DNA from: Siphonodentalium dalli
Lineage: Eukaryota; Mollusca; Scaphopoda; Gadilida; Siphonodentaliidae
Length of the DNA: 64,000 nucleotides
Assembly (NCBI GenBank): GCA_032622095.1
Contig: CP136063.1
Span: forward strand, 182,941,956-183,005,955
Reading direction: 5' to 3'
In this document: positions 32,210 to 44,546 of the stretch, in pieces
Layout of the letters: each line of letters begins with the position of its first letter
Position numbering within the stretch: position 1 is the stretch's first letter
The notes under the pieces: model-generated
Database searches by the model: none
Told to the model about the DNA's origin: nothing
Seen by the model: the letters and a program-made list of their open reading frames with translations, nothing else
Made by a program: the position numbers and the translations under genes

Positions 32210-32698
32210 CAGGGTTCGCGCTGCCACTTGACAATGGCAAAAATAATTCACATTTGGCAAACAATATTTTCATTTGGCAAGTCATTTTTTAATTCCTCAA
32301 GACAGTTGACAAATATTGGTCAATCAATCAATACCATTCATTTCAGGAAACTCTTACAATATAATTATATTGGTGGTGTTTTATATGGTTTAGGAAAAGT
32401 TAACACCTCTATTAAGATGCAGTTAATCTGATAGTTATTAGTATTGATGGGGGGGGGGGGATTACCCATATTTAATGTGGTGGTGCTTACATAGCTAATC
32501 CTCTTGCGGTGTGCCCTTCTGATGAAGCAACACTTGTACTATTTTGTTGTTCGGTGATATCAGAAGTTGTTCAAACCGCGAAACGTAAGACTTCAGAAAA
32601 TAGTACAATCGGGGATAGCATTTTGGCAACTTCTAAAAGAATTTGGCAAAAATTATTTTAATTTGGCAAAGGTCAATTTTGGTCCAGTGCGGACCCTG
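32210..32698. mobile_element. hAT-like relic, 489 bp, second member of the 26496 family
   Basis: CAGGGTTCGCGCTGCCACTT at the left, complement of CAGGGTCCGCACTGGACC at the right; internal atttggcaaa repeats as in 26496-27601. Flanks gttggcat and gttagtat could be a decayed 8-bp TSD (6 of 8). A G10-G11 tract lies inside near 32450. Confidence 0.72.
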
Positions 32699-32928
32699 GT
32701 TAGTATTATGTAAGACACAATCTTTGTTTTGTCTTTCAAAAATATAACCTCTTTGTGATATTTTTTTTAAAACGTAGATTGAAATGTTGTTTCTGTTGTA
32801 AAGAGCTTAGAGTTGACGTTTAAAACGATGACTCCTGTTGAAAAAGTACCGTTATATTTCCTAAAGTCGTCATTTTTTCGTATAGCATTTTAAGCAAAAT
32901 CCAGTGTCTGTATGAGACATTAAAGGTA

Positions 32929-33377
32929 CTCAATCTAATCAGATGGTCCCCATATCATCAACAACAACATTTCTTTAAAATACGCTTTTGTTATCAGAAT
33001 CGATTAATAACAACAAAATAATGCTAACCGCTGTCAACTATGGTATAAAATTTCCCATAACGTGTTATTTATCAACATGTTGTTCAACGAAATATGGCCG
33101 TATTATAACTTTCGTATCACAAAATTTGGCCGTATTATCAATTGATTTTAGAGTTATCCATCTTCGTCCGCAATTTTGTCTGGGACCATCGGTTTGACAA
33201 CTCATTTCTGGGCCACAAATTATTACACATTTCGAGAAATAACAAATTTAAAAAATCAATATCTGATCACTCTGAGCTTTGATGGGTGGGTTCCTTGACT
33301 AGGATCAAATATTTTTCACCTCGAAGCCAAAAATATAGTCATTTTGGAGCATTAAATCGGATTATGCATCTTTAAAG
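32929..33377. repeat. Interspersed repeat, opposite orientation, copy 3
   Basis: attaaaggtactcaatctaa to attatgcatctttaaag, the inverse of the 19411-19865 family. Confidence 0.78.
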
Positions 33378-33954
33378 AACATATATTTTTAAACATTTGT
33401 ATGTGTATCCAAAATTGAAAAACATATATTTTGCAAAATATTTTTATACTGGTTATATTAGTTGTTGCAAACGACTATAATCAAGATCGATTTGCACACC
33501 AGCACAGCCATTATTAATTTTTTCAAAAATATATATGTTCTTGAATGTGTCATACAGGTGCTGGCCTTTTCTCAAATCAGTTTGCCCTACCAGCATCAGA
33601 GCAATTCAGTAGGGCCCCCCAAAATCATAACAAATTAGAGGACCACTTGACCGGGGCTGTCAAAATCACAATGGCTTTCAAAGAGTGTTGGTAATGTTTG
33701 CTTTTTCCATTTTAGAGTTACTCTCCTTCATTTATGATTTATAATTTGTGTTGTATATATTTCAATTTGGCACTGTGGGGGGTATGCCAATACTGTAATT
33801 TTCAACAGTTGGAAATTTCATTCCTGACACATAAGTTGGAATTTCAGACCAAAAATAGGTTTAATTTGTTCGGATAGTTTGATATTCCAACCAGTATTTA
33901 GCATGAAATTTGTTGTTTGTCGACCGAAGTTGAACATTTCCCTACTTGCTTTCA
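33378..33954. other. Intergenic DNA, nothing recognised
   Basis: No gene or element end identified. Confidence 0.3.
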
Positions 33955-34745
33955 ATTTTTATACCACCTTTTAAAAAAAAGGGGGGTATAGTGTTTTGCA
34001 CCTGTCCGTCCGTCCGTGGAGCCGTCTGTCTGTGCGTCCATCCGATGTCTGTTCGTGTCATAACTTGAACAGTAGTGCTCGGATCTCAATGAAATTTTGT
34101 ATGGCTGTTCATTACTATGAGGGCATTGAATAGAGGGTTACATCGTTTTGTTTGGATTTTTCATTCTGGAGTTATTCATCTTTGTTTATCTGGAAATGTT
34201 GGCTTTTTGGTCCGTCTGGTGTCTGTTCATGTCGTAACTTCAACAGTTGTGTTGGGATCTCAATGAAATTTGGTATGGATGTTCACTACTATGAGGACAT
34301 TAAAAAGAGGGTTCCGTTGTTTTGTTCAGATTTTCCATTCTAGAGTTATACATCGTTGTTTATCTGGAAATGTTGGCTTTTTGGTCCGTCTGGTGTCTGT
34401 TCATGTCGTAACTTCAACAGTTGTGTTGGGATCTCAATGAAATTTGGTATGGATGTTCACTACTATGAGGACATTCAATAGAGGGTTCCATTGTCCTGTT
34501 CTGCTTTTCCATTCTAGAGTTATTCATCTTTGTTTATCTGGAAATGTTGGTTGTTTGGTCCATCCGATGTCTGTTCAGCTCATAACTTGAACAGTAATGC
34601 TCGGATCTCAATGAAAGTTTGTATGGTTGTTCACCACTATGAGGACATTTAATGGCACATTCAAATGTTTGTTTTGTTTTAATTGTTCTATAGTTACTCA
34701 TCTTTGTTTATATGAAAATGCTGGTGTTTGGGTCCATCTGTCTGA
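33955..34745. repeat. Tandem array with units of about 180 bp after a CCGTCCGT leader
   Basis: Starts ataccaccttttaaaaaaaa, then gtccgtccgtccgtgg, followed by four units with tgtctgttcatgtcgtaact, tctcaatgaaatttggtatg and tctagagttattcatc. The inverse of these units occurs at 41255-41680. Confidence 0.82.
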
Positions 34746-35335
34746 GTATAGCCATCATAAGTTATAGATATGCCCACACTGGTAATCAGTTGGAAATTTC
34801 CAACCACAGGGTGGTCTTCCGATGGATTTTGAGATACCAATTTTCCAACGCAAGGGGGAGGGGTGTTGCAAATGGAATTTCCAACAGTTTGAAATTTTGA
34901 TCAGTGGGGTGGGGGAGGGGTAGTTGGACACCACCAATGCAGACCCTCTAGCCACTCCCTGACTTGATGACTGCGGTGTGTCGATTACATTCTATTACAT
35001 GCCTGTTCCTAGAATTAGGGTTCCTGCTGTTCCATATTTACAAATCCGTACGTAAAATGCGTTCCATATCCCTTTGGAGAGTATCTGTAACGTCCATATA
35101 CATGACGTCATGAATAAATTTAACGTCAACGTCATAGCAATAATTATTATCAAGTTTGGGTCAAAAGTGTCCAATAATTCGTTTTCATTTATGTGCATTT
35201 TTTGTTAACGTGTGTTATCATAAACGATTGCACTTATACATTCGGGACATTATATTAATCAAAATAAGTCCTATACAAATCATTTATAAATAATATGATT
35301 TATTGAAGTTATGTCTACATAAAATAACACTTCCT
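34746..35335. other. Intergenic DNA, nothing recognised
   Basis: A short diverged inverted pair gttggaaatttcc / ggaatttccaac lies near 34788-34885. No gene. Confidence 0.3.
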
Positions 35336-35408
35336 GAAACGACATATATGTCGTTCTACTCCCCACCCGATAGACGACATATATGTCGTTCTACTCGCCA
35401 AAGGGTTG
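35336..35408. repeat. Two copies of a 16-bp palindrome acgacatatatgtcgt
   Basis: Each is followed by tctactc; spacing is about 40 bp. Function unknown. Confidence 0.75.
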
Positions 35409-35605
35409 AGCATCCCTTTGAGGTCACACAACATAAATGACATTCGCTTAAACCTTGAAACCAGAACAATAATAAAAGCATAATTACACATGACAAAACA
35501 AGCCCTGTATGTGCCTGAAGAAACCTTGGTAAGTGCAGGTAAGTCTGTTTTTTTTAATTCATGGATTCTAGTAAGGGTGACATGTAATAAACACAGAACA
35601 ACAAG

Positions 35606-35731
35606 TGTGTTAATGGGTTTGTTGATACGGCATTTGTGCCATCACGGGAGGATCAATCTAGAGGCTGCACCTCTCATTCTATCCTTCAACGCAAGCACTC
35701 ATGCTGTATCAACAAACCCATTAACAAATGT
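35606..35731. mobile_element. Foldback element with a stem of about 28 bp
   Basis: gttaatgggtttgttgatac and its inverse gtatcaacaaacccattaac flank about 75 bp. Confidence 0.7.
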
Positions 35732-35810
35732 GTTTTTCTGTATGTATCCCTTAATATACTCACTATCGCACTGACACATATGAGTCATGCTTCTGTAGTG
35801 GTTCTTGTTA

Positions 35811-36073
35811 TTAACCCTTTCATGATGGGAGCTGCGCTGGTGCAGCATTAAAGATCATGTGCCAGAACATTCTCTTATATATGAGAGTCTCCCATAGGGA
35901 GCTTCGCATATATAAGAGAATGCACTGGCTTACAAGGTCAAGGTAAATATTGTTAGGCCAATGTATTCTCTTATATATGCGAGGTTCCCTATGGGAGACT
36001 CAAATATATAGGAGAATGCATTGGCACAGGGTTTTAGCAAAATTTCAGGAAGCTCCAGTCATGGAATGGTTAA
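35811..36073. mobile_element. TTAA MITE family 1, best-preserved copy
   Basis: TTAA|CCCTTTCATGATGGGAGCTG at the left and gctccagtcatggaatgg|TTAA at the right. Inside are two facing pairs of cattctcttatatatgcgag arms around a central ggcttacaaggtcaaggtaa. The TTAA target and CCC termini suggest piggyBac-like mobilisation. Confidence 0.87.
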
Positions 36074-36249
36074 TAGATAGCAAATAGCAACTTAGTCTGA
36101 AGCAGAGGCAATTTTACTTGTATTTGTGAGAACAATGATTAAGTTGTTGGGACGTTTGTAAGTGCAGGTAAACGTTTGATGTTTGACAAAATTGTAGAAC
36201 TCATCTATAACAGATGGGTTGGTCTGCAATATGCAACTATTCCAAACGA

Positions 36250-36690
36250 GTCATTCTTCAGAAAAACATGGCCACCAGTGGCCATCTTGGATCTCAAATT
36301 CAATACATTAGCACAGGCTACATACAGGCCAAATTGTTCGTCTGATCATCACGAAATTTGTCATGGATGTTAATATTGACATGTAGATGGGAACGAGTCA
36401 TTTTGGAGTCAATCGGCCGTAAAACATGGCTGCTGGCAGTTTAGTATGTCTATATCCCCAAATTGGCAGACAACACAATGCTTAATCAAGGCGCCTCACG
36501 AACTGGGAACTTAAATCTGAGTCTAGGTCTCCAATATGAGATGAGGCCATGCAGAATGATGTCCCCCCACCAGAGGAGGAATTTGGTGATGCTAGCCCAC
36601 TATGAGGGGTAGCGTCACTAAATTCATCCCCTGGGGACCTCATTCTGCAAATGTCCGGCACCATATTTTTCAGGCGTGGCGATGATAGGC
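36250..36690. repeat. Partial large tandem-unit repeat followed by a gaatgaggtcc family copy
   Basis: 36250-36435 has ggccatcttggatctcaaat and gacatgtagatgggaacgag; 36436-36680 has ccccaaattggcagacaaca through gggacctcattctgcaaatg. Confidence 0.65.
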
Positions 36691-37071
36691 AAAGACCAAC
36701 AATGGCCAATATCTACGCTATCTAAAATTGAAACCAGCACATATTACCCTTATGAATTAGATAACAATATTATTCTTCAATATTTAAATTTATTAATACA
36801 TAAAAACCAACTATTCACATATAAAATTATATTGCAACTTCGTATAGGACTTTATATCTAAAAAATTGGCAGTATCACAAAGTATCTCCAAGATGCACAA
36901 ATGGAATCACTGAATTTTGATGAGTTCTCAAATGATTCTAACATGCATAATCAGTAGCAAGAAATCCAGTTTTCTCTGTGGAATTGGCAAAGAAACCACG
37001 GACATTTAGACAGACAACATCTCACTTGCGTTGCTATAAAACTGTTCTTTGTGCAAAAGTACAACATGATA

Positions 37072-37212
37072 TACTCACAGGAAAGCACTGCGTGATATAC
37101 CCACGTGAAAGCACCGCATGATATATCCATGCGAAAGCACCGTATGATATACCCACACGAAAGCACTGCATGATATACCCACGCGAAAACACCAAATGAT
37201 AATCCCACACCA
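37072..37212. repeat. Minisatellite, five units of about 29 bp
   Basis: Units follow gcatgatatacccacrcgaaagcacc with small changes. The minus-strand frames across it are repeats, not a gene. Confidence 0.85.
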
Positions 37213-37765
37213 AAGGTTCGAGCATGCCGATAAGTTGAGTGCAAAGTCGCCGAAATCAAAATTATGGGTCAATCACAAAACTATGAATTGTCTGAGACTA
37301 TTTTTTGTCACCATTGGCTTGCTTTACTAATAATTTAATGCCTATCAAAATCCACACCACGACACTACTAGTAGTTACAATAAAGAGACTTTCAGATGCT
37401 TGATAACAAACTATAAGGCAACAGTATGCCGACTACATGCATGTGAATTTGTGTATCGTGCTTGCTACAAGTTTGAAGTTGTCATATGAATATCGAATGA
37501 TCTTAACCGTTTGCTACACAAAGGGAACTTCTAGCGATCATGTGAATCAGCTGAGCATTGGCAGCTAATAGCAACCCAAGTTTGAGGTTTGCCTTTTAAC
37601 AATCTAAACCTGCCCAATATTAGCTGGACGAAGCAATCCGAAGACGTTAATGGCTACAAGTAAGTCAATGTGTACAAAATTTTTATTAAAAGAAACTAGC
37701 CTAATCCATAAGCTCATTATATAAAGGGACATTAATAGTTGAAGAAAAATACCCTTCAAAACGAT
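37213..37765. other. Intergenic DNA, nothing recognised
   Basis: No gene or repeat boundary identified. Confidence 0.3.
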
Positions 37766-38043
37766 TTAACCCTTTCATGACAAGAGCTGCCATGGTGCAT
37801 TTAAGAACCAATGCGGCTGCCAGTGCATACTCTTCCACATATATATGCGAGTCTCAAATTGGCAGCCTCGCATATATAAAAGAATGCACTGGCTTACAAG
37901 GTCTAGTAAATATTTTTGAGCCAATGTATTCTTATATATATGCAAGACTCCCTATGGGTAGACTCGCATATACAAGAGAATGCATTGACACAGGGTTTTC
38001 ACAAAATTTCATGAAGCTCCAGTCATGGAAGGAAGAGTTATAG
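37766..38043. mobile_element. TTAA MITE family 1, copy (right end degraded)
   Basis: TTAA|CCCTTTCATGACAAGAGCTG; inverted cattctcttaya arms inside; ends near gctccagtcatggaag. Confidence 0.75.
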
Positions 38044-38403
38044 ATGTATTTAGAGTGCAAGATCCATAATTATGATACTATTTTCATTTTTATTTAGATA
38101 TTTGAGACAATTGAAATGATAAGTGCTATTTGAAATAAAATATATAGAATGATATAGAATTTTCAATCCATTTCTTCTGTGTAGTTTTGAGGATTTAGAG
38201 AGACAGCTATAATTCTCATGTTATTACCATGTATTTTTTTTTTTCAATAACAAAAAAAACTTGAACTAAATTACATTGTTGGTATCTATAAGCCTGATGA
38301 AGTTGTTAATTTTTTTTAGTAGAAAGAAACCATTAGTGATGTTCAATAAGATTGTGTAAGATGTTGTATATATAACTGGAGAGCTGGAACCATGAATACA
38401 CCT

Positions 38404-38679
38404 TTAACCCTTTCATAACGGGAGCTGCGCTGTTGCAGCATTAAAAATCCTGTGCCAGTGCATTCTCTTATATATGTGAGTCTCCCATCTAATATATGTA
38501 ATAGAATGCACTGGCTTACGAGGTCAAGATAAATATTGTTAGGCCAATATACATGTATTCTCCTATATATGCGAGGCTCCCTATAGGAGACTCTCCTATA
38601 TATGCGAGGCTCCCCATGGGAGACTGCATTGGCACAGGGTTTCGTAAATTTCAGGAAGCTCCAGTCATCAAAGGGTTAA
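38404..38679. mobile_element. TTAA MITE family 1, copy with TTAA on both sides
   Basis: TTAA|CCCTTTCATAACGGGAGCTG to gctccagtcatcaaaggg|TTAA. Confidence 0.85.
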
Positions 38680-39654
38680 TGTAAATTACTGGTCGGACAT
38701 TTACTGGGTACACCGACTAAAGGAATTTTCTGAGGGGACAGCCATTTTTGCATTTCAGGTAAATTTTGATTCATTTTAGCCCATAAAAGATGTTTCTATG
38801 CAGTTAAATAGATCTCAAGAAAGTCCGAAGCTTAATTTGTTTCACGGTCGCAAATATAGAAGACAAATTACATCCCCCACTTTCGTGAAAGCTGTTTAAT
38901 TGCATATCTCTGTCATGGGTGCAAGAGAAGATTCTTGTATGAGCTGAAATGAATTGAAATTTACCAGAAATTGATCCAATGTAAGTCTTGATGAATGTCA
39001 GACAAAAACTGACTATATCTCAGGTCTGATTGTAAATGATTTTCAGCTGGTGTGCCCAGTAAATTTCCAACCAAAATTTTGGCCATAATCGTTCTGTTCT
39101 GATGCCTGTAACTTTTGATGGTCATCTGATCGAGTCGGGTGATATGTCAAGACGAACTAGAGTCCTTCGGGAACAAAACGTGTGTTTAGTTTGAATACAT
39201 TAGCTACAGCTTGAAAATGCCAGGTGGTGGGAATTTGGGCCATCTGATAGATACCGGTAGTTCCCTTGTCTTATATATCTTTAGGGTAGTGGGGTCTATT
39301 GTTCCAAATGCCTGTGGTTTATACATGTAGATATATCCCATAAACAAATACATTTACAAGTCCCGCATTTGTAATTAACCCTTAATTGTCAGGGTGACTA
39401 AAGTTACTTGGAGTTCTCCCCACTCATTTCAATTACATGTACACAATAATTCAATTCATAATAATTTAGTTTTATAAATTAGAAAGTTACAAAAATAGCC
39501 TTGAGAAATATTGTCAAACAGGACACCACATGGATATTCCTGACCAGACATAAGCCACAGGGATTATGCAGCTTGACCAATCCAATCCATGTATGAACTA
39601 TAGTATTAATCTACATGTTACAATATCCAAGTCTGCAAATAATGTGTCATTTGT
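38680..39654. other. Intergenic DNA, nothing recognised
   Basis: Scattered short open frames only; no domain, RNA gene or element end recognised. Confidence 0.3.
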
Positions 39655-40140
39655 AGAATGAGATCCCCAGAGGGTGAATTTAGTGACACTATCCAGCATG
39701 GTGGGCTATCATCACCAAATTCACCCTCCAGGAACCTCATTATACTATTACTTACATGTAGGCCTCAACTTCCATGGGAGACCGAGGATCAGATTGAAGT
39801 TCCCCATTTGAAGTTGGTGATGTTCACCCATTAGTCACCTCGATGATGCATTTTACCTTCTGCAAATTAGGGGATATAGAAACTTCAGGGAAAAGTAACT
39901 AAAAACAATGTTAATTTGAGACTATAGATACTTCCCAGAAGATGAGGCATACATGTACATGTAAGCAGAATGAGGTCCCCATAGGTTGAATTTGATTCTA
40001 GCCCACTGTGCGGGATAGCATCACTAAATTCACCCTATGTGGACCTCATTCTGCAAATGACAGACACACTATTTGCAGGCTTGACAATATCTGTAGTCCA
40101 AGTATCCTTCGACGTAAACCAGCTTATAATATTGGTTGAT
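39655..40140. repeat. gaatgaggtcc family copy, with a diverged TIR-element fragment at its end
   Basis: 39655-40085 has agaatgagatccccagaggg, then ccatttgaagttggtgatg, then gcagaatgaggtccccatag and its inverse. 40092-40140 (gtagtccaagtatccttcg) resembles the terminus of the 43736-44542 element. Confidence 0.65.
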
Positions 40141-40456
40141 CTAGTTTTTGGTTTACATTGAACATTTGTTCAATTATTCTCCTACAGCAGAGTTTATGTT
40201 TAAAAGTTTGGGTGGGATTATGCTGTGAAACTACATGTACATGTAGAAGTAATCACGTTTTAATTTATTTGGTAAAAGATGTGTTCGCATTCTTCCAATG
40301 TGATAATTTGTCTTCATTACTAATTAAATTGTTATTTGATTTGACAATTCAGTACAAATATAATATCTTCCATGGAAGAAATCGGTCATTGGGCTTATAC
40401 ATGTAGTGACAGTTTATCAACAGCACTAGTAATTCTAAATGAACAGGTCACTTTGA

Positions 40457-40727
40457 TTAATACTTTCTATACTAAATGGATTCTCCTATTCAGCTATAAA
40501 AGTATAAATTATAATAGTCTATTATTCATTTGGATGGGTCTTCAGAATAAATGAGCAGATGACTGATGAATGAAAAGATAACACAGGTGCTGAATTATTC
40601 CTATTCATTGGTGGGAAATGTTCAGATAATAAGTTGAACAAACAACATATGATCGTTTGTTGAATTTATTATAAAAACAGATCCTCTGGAAACTGCTCGT
40701 CAATTAGTATTTAGTATAGAACTTTAA
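40457..40727. mobile_element. TTAA MITE family 2, copy
   Basis: TTAA|TACTTTCTATACTAAATGG at the left and tttagtatagaact|TTAA at the right; ataataagttgaacaaac and its inverse inside. Confidence 0.78.
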
Positions 40728-41254
40728 GATAGGAGAGTGACGTAAACCAGCATCGATAAATACATGTTATCACTGCAGTGATTTGATCTGGGCAAAGTAT
40801 AACGTTGAGAGGTCATATCACTGGATCCAACGAGCCACCGCAGGCGTCAAGTTTGATCCTGTGATCTGACCAGACCCGTTTACTTTCCCGATTTCGGCGG
40901 GAGTCTCCCTCTTCAAAGAGATGTGATTAATTATGAAATGAAACCACATGTATGCCACAAGTAACAAGAATAAAGAAGGAACTATTTTTGTATATGACAA
41001 ATCATCCAGCTTTTTTATCTGGACATGCGCAGTATGCGAGATAGAGAAGGGTGGTATGACATCGGATCAAACTGTAGCTGATCCGATGGGGAAAGAAAAC
41101 GATAATCATATAATAACAAACAATATCACAACCTTGTTTTAGTCAAAGGAAACTTGTGCTGCAATGCCTGCAGATTGATAATCAGTGAAGCTTGGCACTA
41201 AAGAACAATAGTTATAATTTTTGGTCAGTAATAATTCATATGTATTAACCTGTA
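40728..41254. other. Intergenic DNA, nothing recognised
   Basis: No gene or element end identified. Confidence 0.3.
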
Positions 41255-41680
41255 TTAACGAGCATTACTTTTCAAGTTATGGCCTGAACAGACATCGGAC
41301 GGGCCAACATTTCCAGATAAACAAAGATGAATAACTCTAAAATGGAAAACCCAAACAAAACGATTGAACCCGCTATTGAATGTCCTCATATAATGAATAT
41401 CCATACCAAATTTCATTGAGATCCCAGCACCAATGTTGAAGTTATGACATGAACAGACATCGGACAGACCAAAAAGCCAACATTTCCAGATAAAAAAAGA
41501 TGAATAACTCTAGAATGGAAAATCTGACCAAAACGATGGAACGCTCTATTGAATGTCCTCATAGTAGTGAACATCCATACCAAATTTCATTGAGATCCGA
41601 GCACTACTGTTCAAGTTATGACATGAACAGACAACAGACAGACGGATGTACAGTCGGACGTACCGTTTAATCAAAACTTG
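41255..41680. repeat. Inverse copies of the 180-bp tandem units
   Basis: accaaatttcattgagatcc, then aacagacatcggac, then gaataactctaraatggaaa in two to three units, complementary to 33955-34745. Confidence 0.75.
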
Positions 41681-41984
41681 ACAGTATTAAAACATTGGAA
41701 AATGGTCCACGCATTGAAAAAATAAGTTTTTACAAACTTTAATATTTTTTGAACATTCAACATCTGCGAGTCCCTTTATGTCTATTTAAAAGTTTTCTGG
41801 ATTCCCATAGAGAGAATGGTAATTTAAATAATTAGACTGCTTACAATAAAATTATAGTGAAATCTATGAGGCCAATGCATTTTCCAAGCATATTGTCCAA
41901 AATAATCCCAGAGCAGAAGTCAATTTGAGCCCAAAGTTCAATCTTGTGTACAGTCTACCCTGTCAGCAGCAAGGCTGTGTACCC

Positions 41985-42515
41985 TTCACCGGCCTCAAAA
42001 TATGGTGCTGGACATATGCAGAATGAGGTCCACAGAGGGCAAATTGAGGATTCTACCCCACACAGCGGGGATAGCATCACCAAATTCACCTTCTGAGGAC
42101 CTCATTCTGCTTAGGCCTCGTCTTTTCTGGAATGTATCATCAAATTAACAAGCTTTTTAATTGTCTTTTATTTAATTTTTTCTTTTTAGTTTAGTTTCTC
42201 TATATCCCCAAATTGGCAGACAACACAAATTCACACAATGCATAATCGAGGTGCCCATACAGTAATGCTCTAAGTAATCGACTTCTTAACCACAGCAGAA
42301 TTATGGGTAACTTTTCAGGATTTAGTCGGAAATATGGCTTGTTGCCATTCATCGGAAAGCTCTCGGGGAGAGCTTTCCGGTGAATGGCAACAAGCCATAT
42401 TTCCGACTAAATCCTGAAAAGTTACCCATAATTCTGATGTGGTTAAGAAGTCGATTACTTAGAGCATTACTGTAGTTTTATCAATTTATGGCATCATATT
42501 TTCAGGCCTGACCCT
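41985..42515. repeat. gaatgaggtcc family copy interrupted by palindromic MITE H
   Basis: gcagaatgaggtccacagag ... cttctgaggacctcattctg ... ccccaaattggcagacaaca, then the MITE at 42258-42474, then tttatggcatcatattttcag and ggcctga, which is the usual end of the family. Confidence 0.75.
42258..42474. mobile_element. Palindromic MITE, copy H (subfamily 2)
   Basis: 217 bp; TACAGTAATGCTCTAAGTAA to its complement; same subfamily and same length as copy E. Nested in the repeat at 41985-42515. Confidence 0.92.
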
Positions 42516-42599
42516 TCACTACTTTCTGTGTAAATCATGTCATGAATCTCTACTCTGGCTACATGTACACATGTACAAACGTAGAGATCATATTCTGCC

Positions 42600-43030
42600 T
42601 GTTCAAAACCTGGAAACTTTTTTATGTTCTGATCTGTCGTGACAGGGAACTTTATAACATTTTACAAACAATACAGGGAATATATTTCTTTGTTAAAACT
42701 TCTTAGCTTAATAATCAATTTTACCATAGGGTGTGGTCCCAGCTCGAAATTGCATGAATTTTTTTACTTTTGGGAGCAGATATTGTAATAAACATTGAAT
42801 TGATTGCCCATTAGAAATTCCATATTGTTAGTTATAGAAACCAAAATCGACTCACCAAAGTCATCTAAACTTCTAAAGCATGCAACCTCGAGCTGGGACC
42901 TTCACTTACTGTGAAATACATTAAGGAACAGGTAATGACTAACAAATATATTACTTTGTATTTTAAATGTCATGAATAAAGTTCCCCCGTCAGAATATCA
43001 AAAAATTCCCAACTTCCCAGGTTTTGAACC
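42600..43030. mobile_element. TIR element with arms of about 55 bp
   Basis: tgttcaaaacctgg and gggaactttat near the left are inverted at the right as ataaagttccc and ccaggttttgaacc. A second inner inverted pair is ggtcccagctcga / tcgagctgggacc. No coding content. Confidence 0.65.
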
Positions 43031-43731
43031 AGTTGGTCGAGTATTATTTCTAAGGGCATAGCCAAGACTTTGAAGACAATACCGTACATGTACTAGTAGT
43101 ATGATCAATCATAATAGTTCTGCCTGTCAAGCAATAAACACTCATACTGAGTCTGTGCCTCCATAAAATCTGATCTATACACACTAGTAATTACAACCAT
43201 TATTTCATCACAGGGGAAAGGCAAATTTAGAATCAAAGTTCAATCATATTTAAGTAGCGTTCAGACAAATCCATTGCGTATCTCGGGTTGGTCCGTACGT
43301 TGGGAAATCATGACCAGTTGTCTGCTAATGCAGAGCTTCCAAAAAATAAATGCGGCTACTACAATGTAAGTTCGCTATTGGAATAAATTCAATATTTCAA
43401 ATTAATCTGCCGGTATCTGACTAACACAAAATACTACAACAATGTCAAATGCCAACAACTAACACTTTATTGACATAAATGCAAGTTGATTTTCTGTCAC
43501 TTCAAAGGCTGTGGCCACCATCTTTGATCGATTTAAAACAAGAAACATCATGATGCATGCATTGAAATACCATATAAATGTAAGTAAATAGAATCTATCA
43601 GTTGTATGCGTTAGGCCCCTGTGAATATTCAATATACATTTTGCTATTCGATTTGACCTCGATATTCGATTCAAATTTGATTCGACTTTGAAACAAGGAA
43701 TAGTAATTTTGAATACACCAAACCATAGTCC
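43031..43731. other. Intergenic DNA, nothing recognised
   Basis: No gene or element end identified. Confidence 0.3.
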
Positions 43732-43735
43732 AAGT

Positions 43736-44542
43736 CTTCTCGTACTAAAACCAGCTAAGATATTGGGATGGAGATGCTGGTATTTAGTCCGAGATCGCCG
43801 CCATAGGCTTCTTATAACACGAGTTAAGCGTTAGTGACCCGCTCAAATAAAACCACAATTATATGAAATAAAATATCACAATTGCGACAATAAACGGATT
43901 TTTTTCCGCAGAAGACATGATATTTGATCTAAAACCCACATCAGTTGTGAATTGAAAGCGGTAATTTAATGTGAAAAGAGAGATTTACCGCATTGTTGAC
44001 ATATTTTTAAAAGTATGCGAACTCAGTTGACCTCGCGAACTGCGTTCGGCATTTTCCGGTGAAAATATTCCGTAGATTTTCGACTAACCACGCACATGGC
44101 GATGAATTCTCCATTGTAATTGTAATTATGTGTGTCAATAAATAAATAGATTAAGTAAATATTGAAGATATAAATATGGCGGCTGCCATCTTGTTTGTAT
44201 CAAAATTGGTCTCCGCCAAAACAAACTCCGGACAATGCCGAAGTTCTTCGGAACACTCGGCTTTCAGTTAAAACGTAAACAAACATATCAAAAAGCGACG
44301 TTAGTGGCAATCAACCGGAATATTCTATGTGTAATATAACATGAAAGTTAGATTATTATACACCATTATGACCATAAGATATTGATTTGAGAGGTAAATT
44401 GAGTAAAATACACCACGAATTCCCGCCGCAAACCCTGGGCATAACTCGTGTTAAAAGAAGCCTATGGCGGCGATCTCAGACTAAATACCAGCATCTCCAT
44501 CCCAATATCTTAGCTGGTTTTAGTACGAGAAGACTTGGACTA
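43736..44542. mobile_element. TIR transposon, 807 bp, arms of about 100 bp, 4-bp TSD
   Basis: TAGTCCAAGTCTTCTCGTAC at the left and its complement at the right; the arms continue through agctaagatattgggatgga. ACCA flanks both ends (43732-43735 and 44543-44546). The interior has no recognisable transposase. Superfamily not assigned. Confidence 0.75.
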
Positions 44543-44546
44543 ACCA

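Noticed and set aside
34152-34343. Frame with hydrophobic start
   Set aside because: It lies inside the 180-bp tandem array, and the same frame is broken in neighbouring units.
36951-37272. Overlapping minus-strand frames with repeated GYIMQCF-like peptides
   Set aside because: They reflect the 29-bp minisatellite at 37072-37212, open in three frames.
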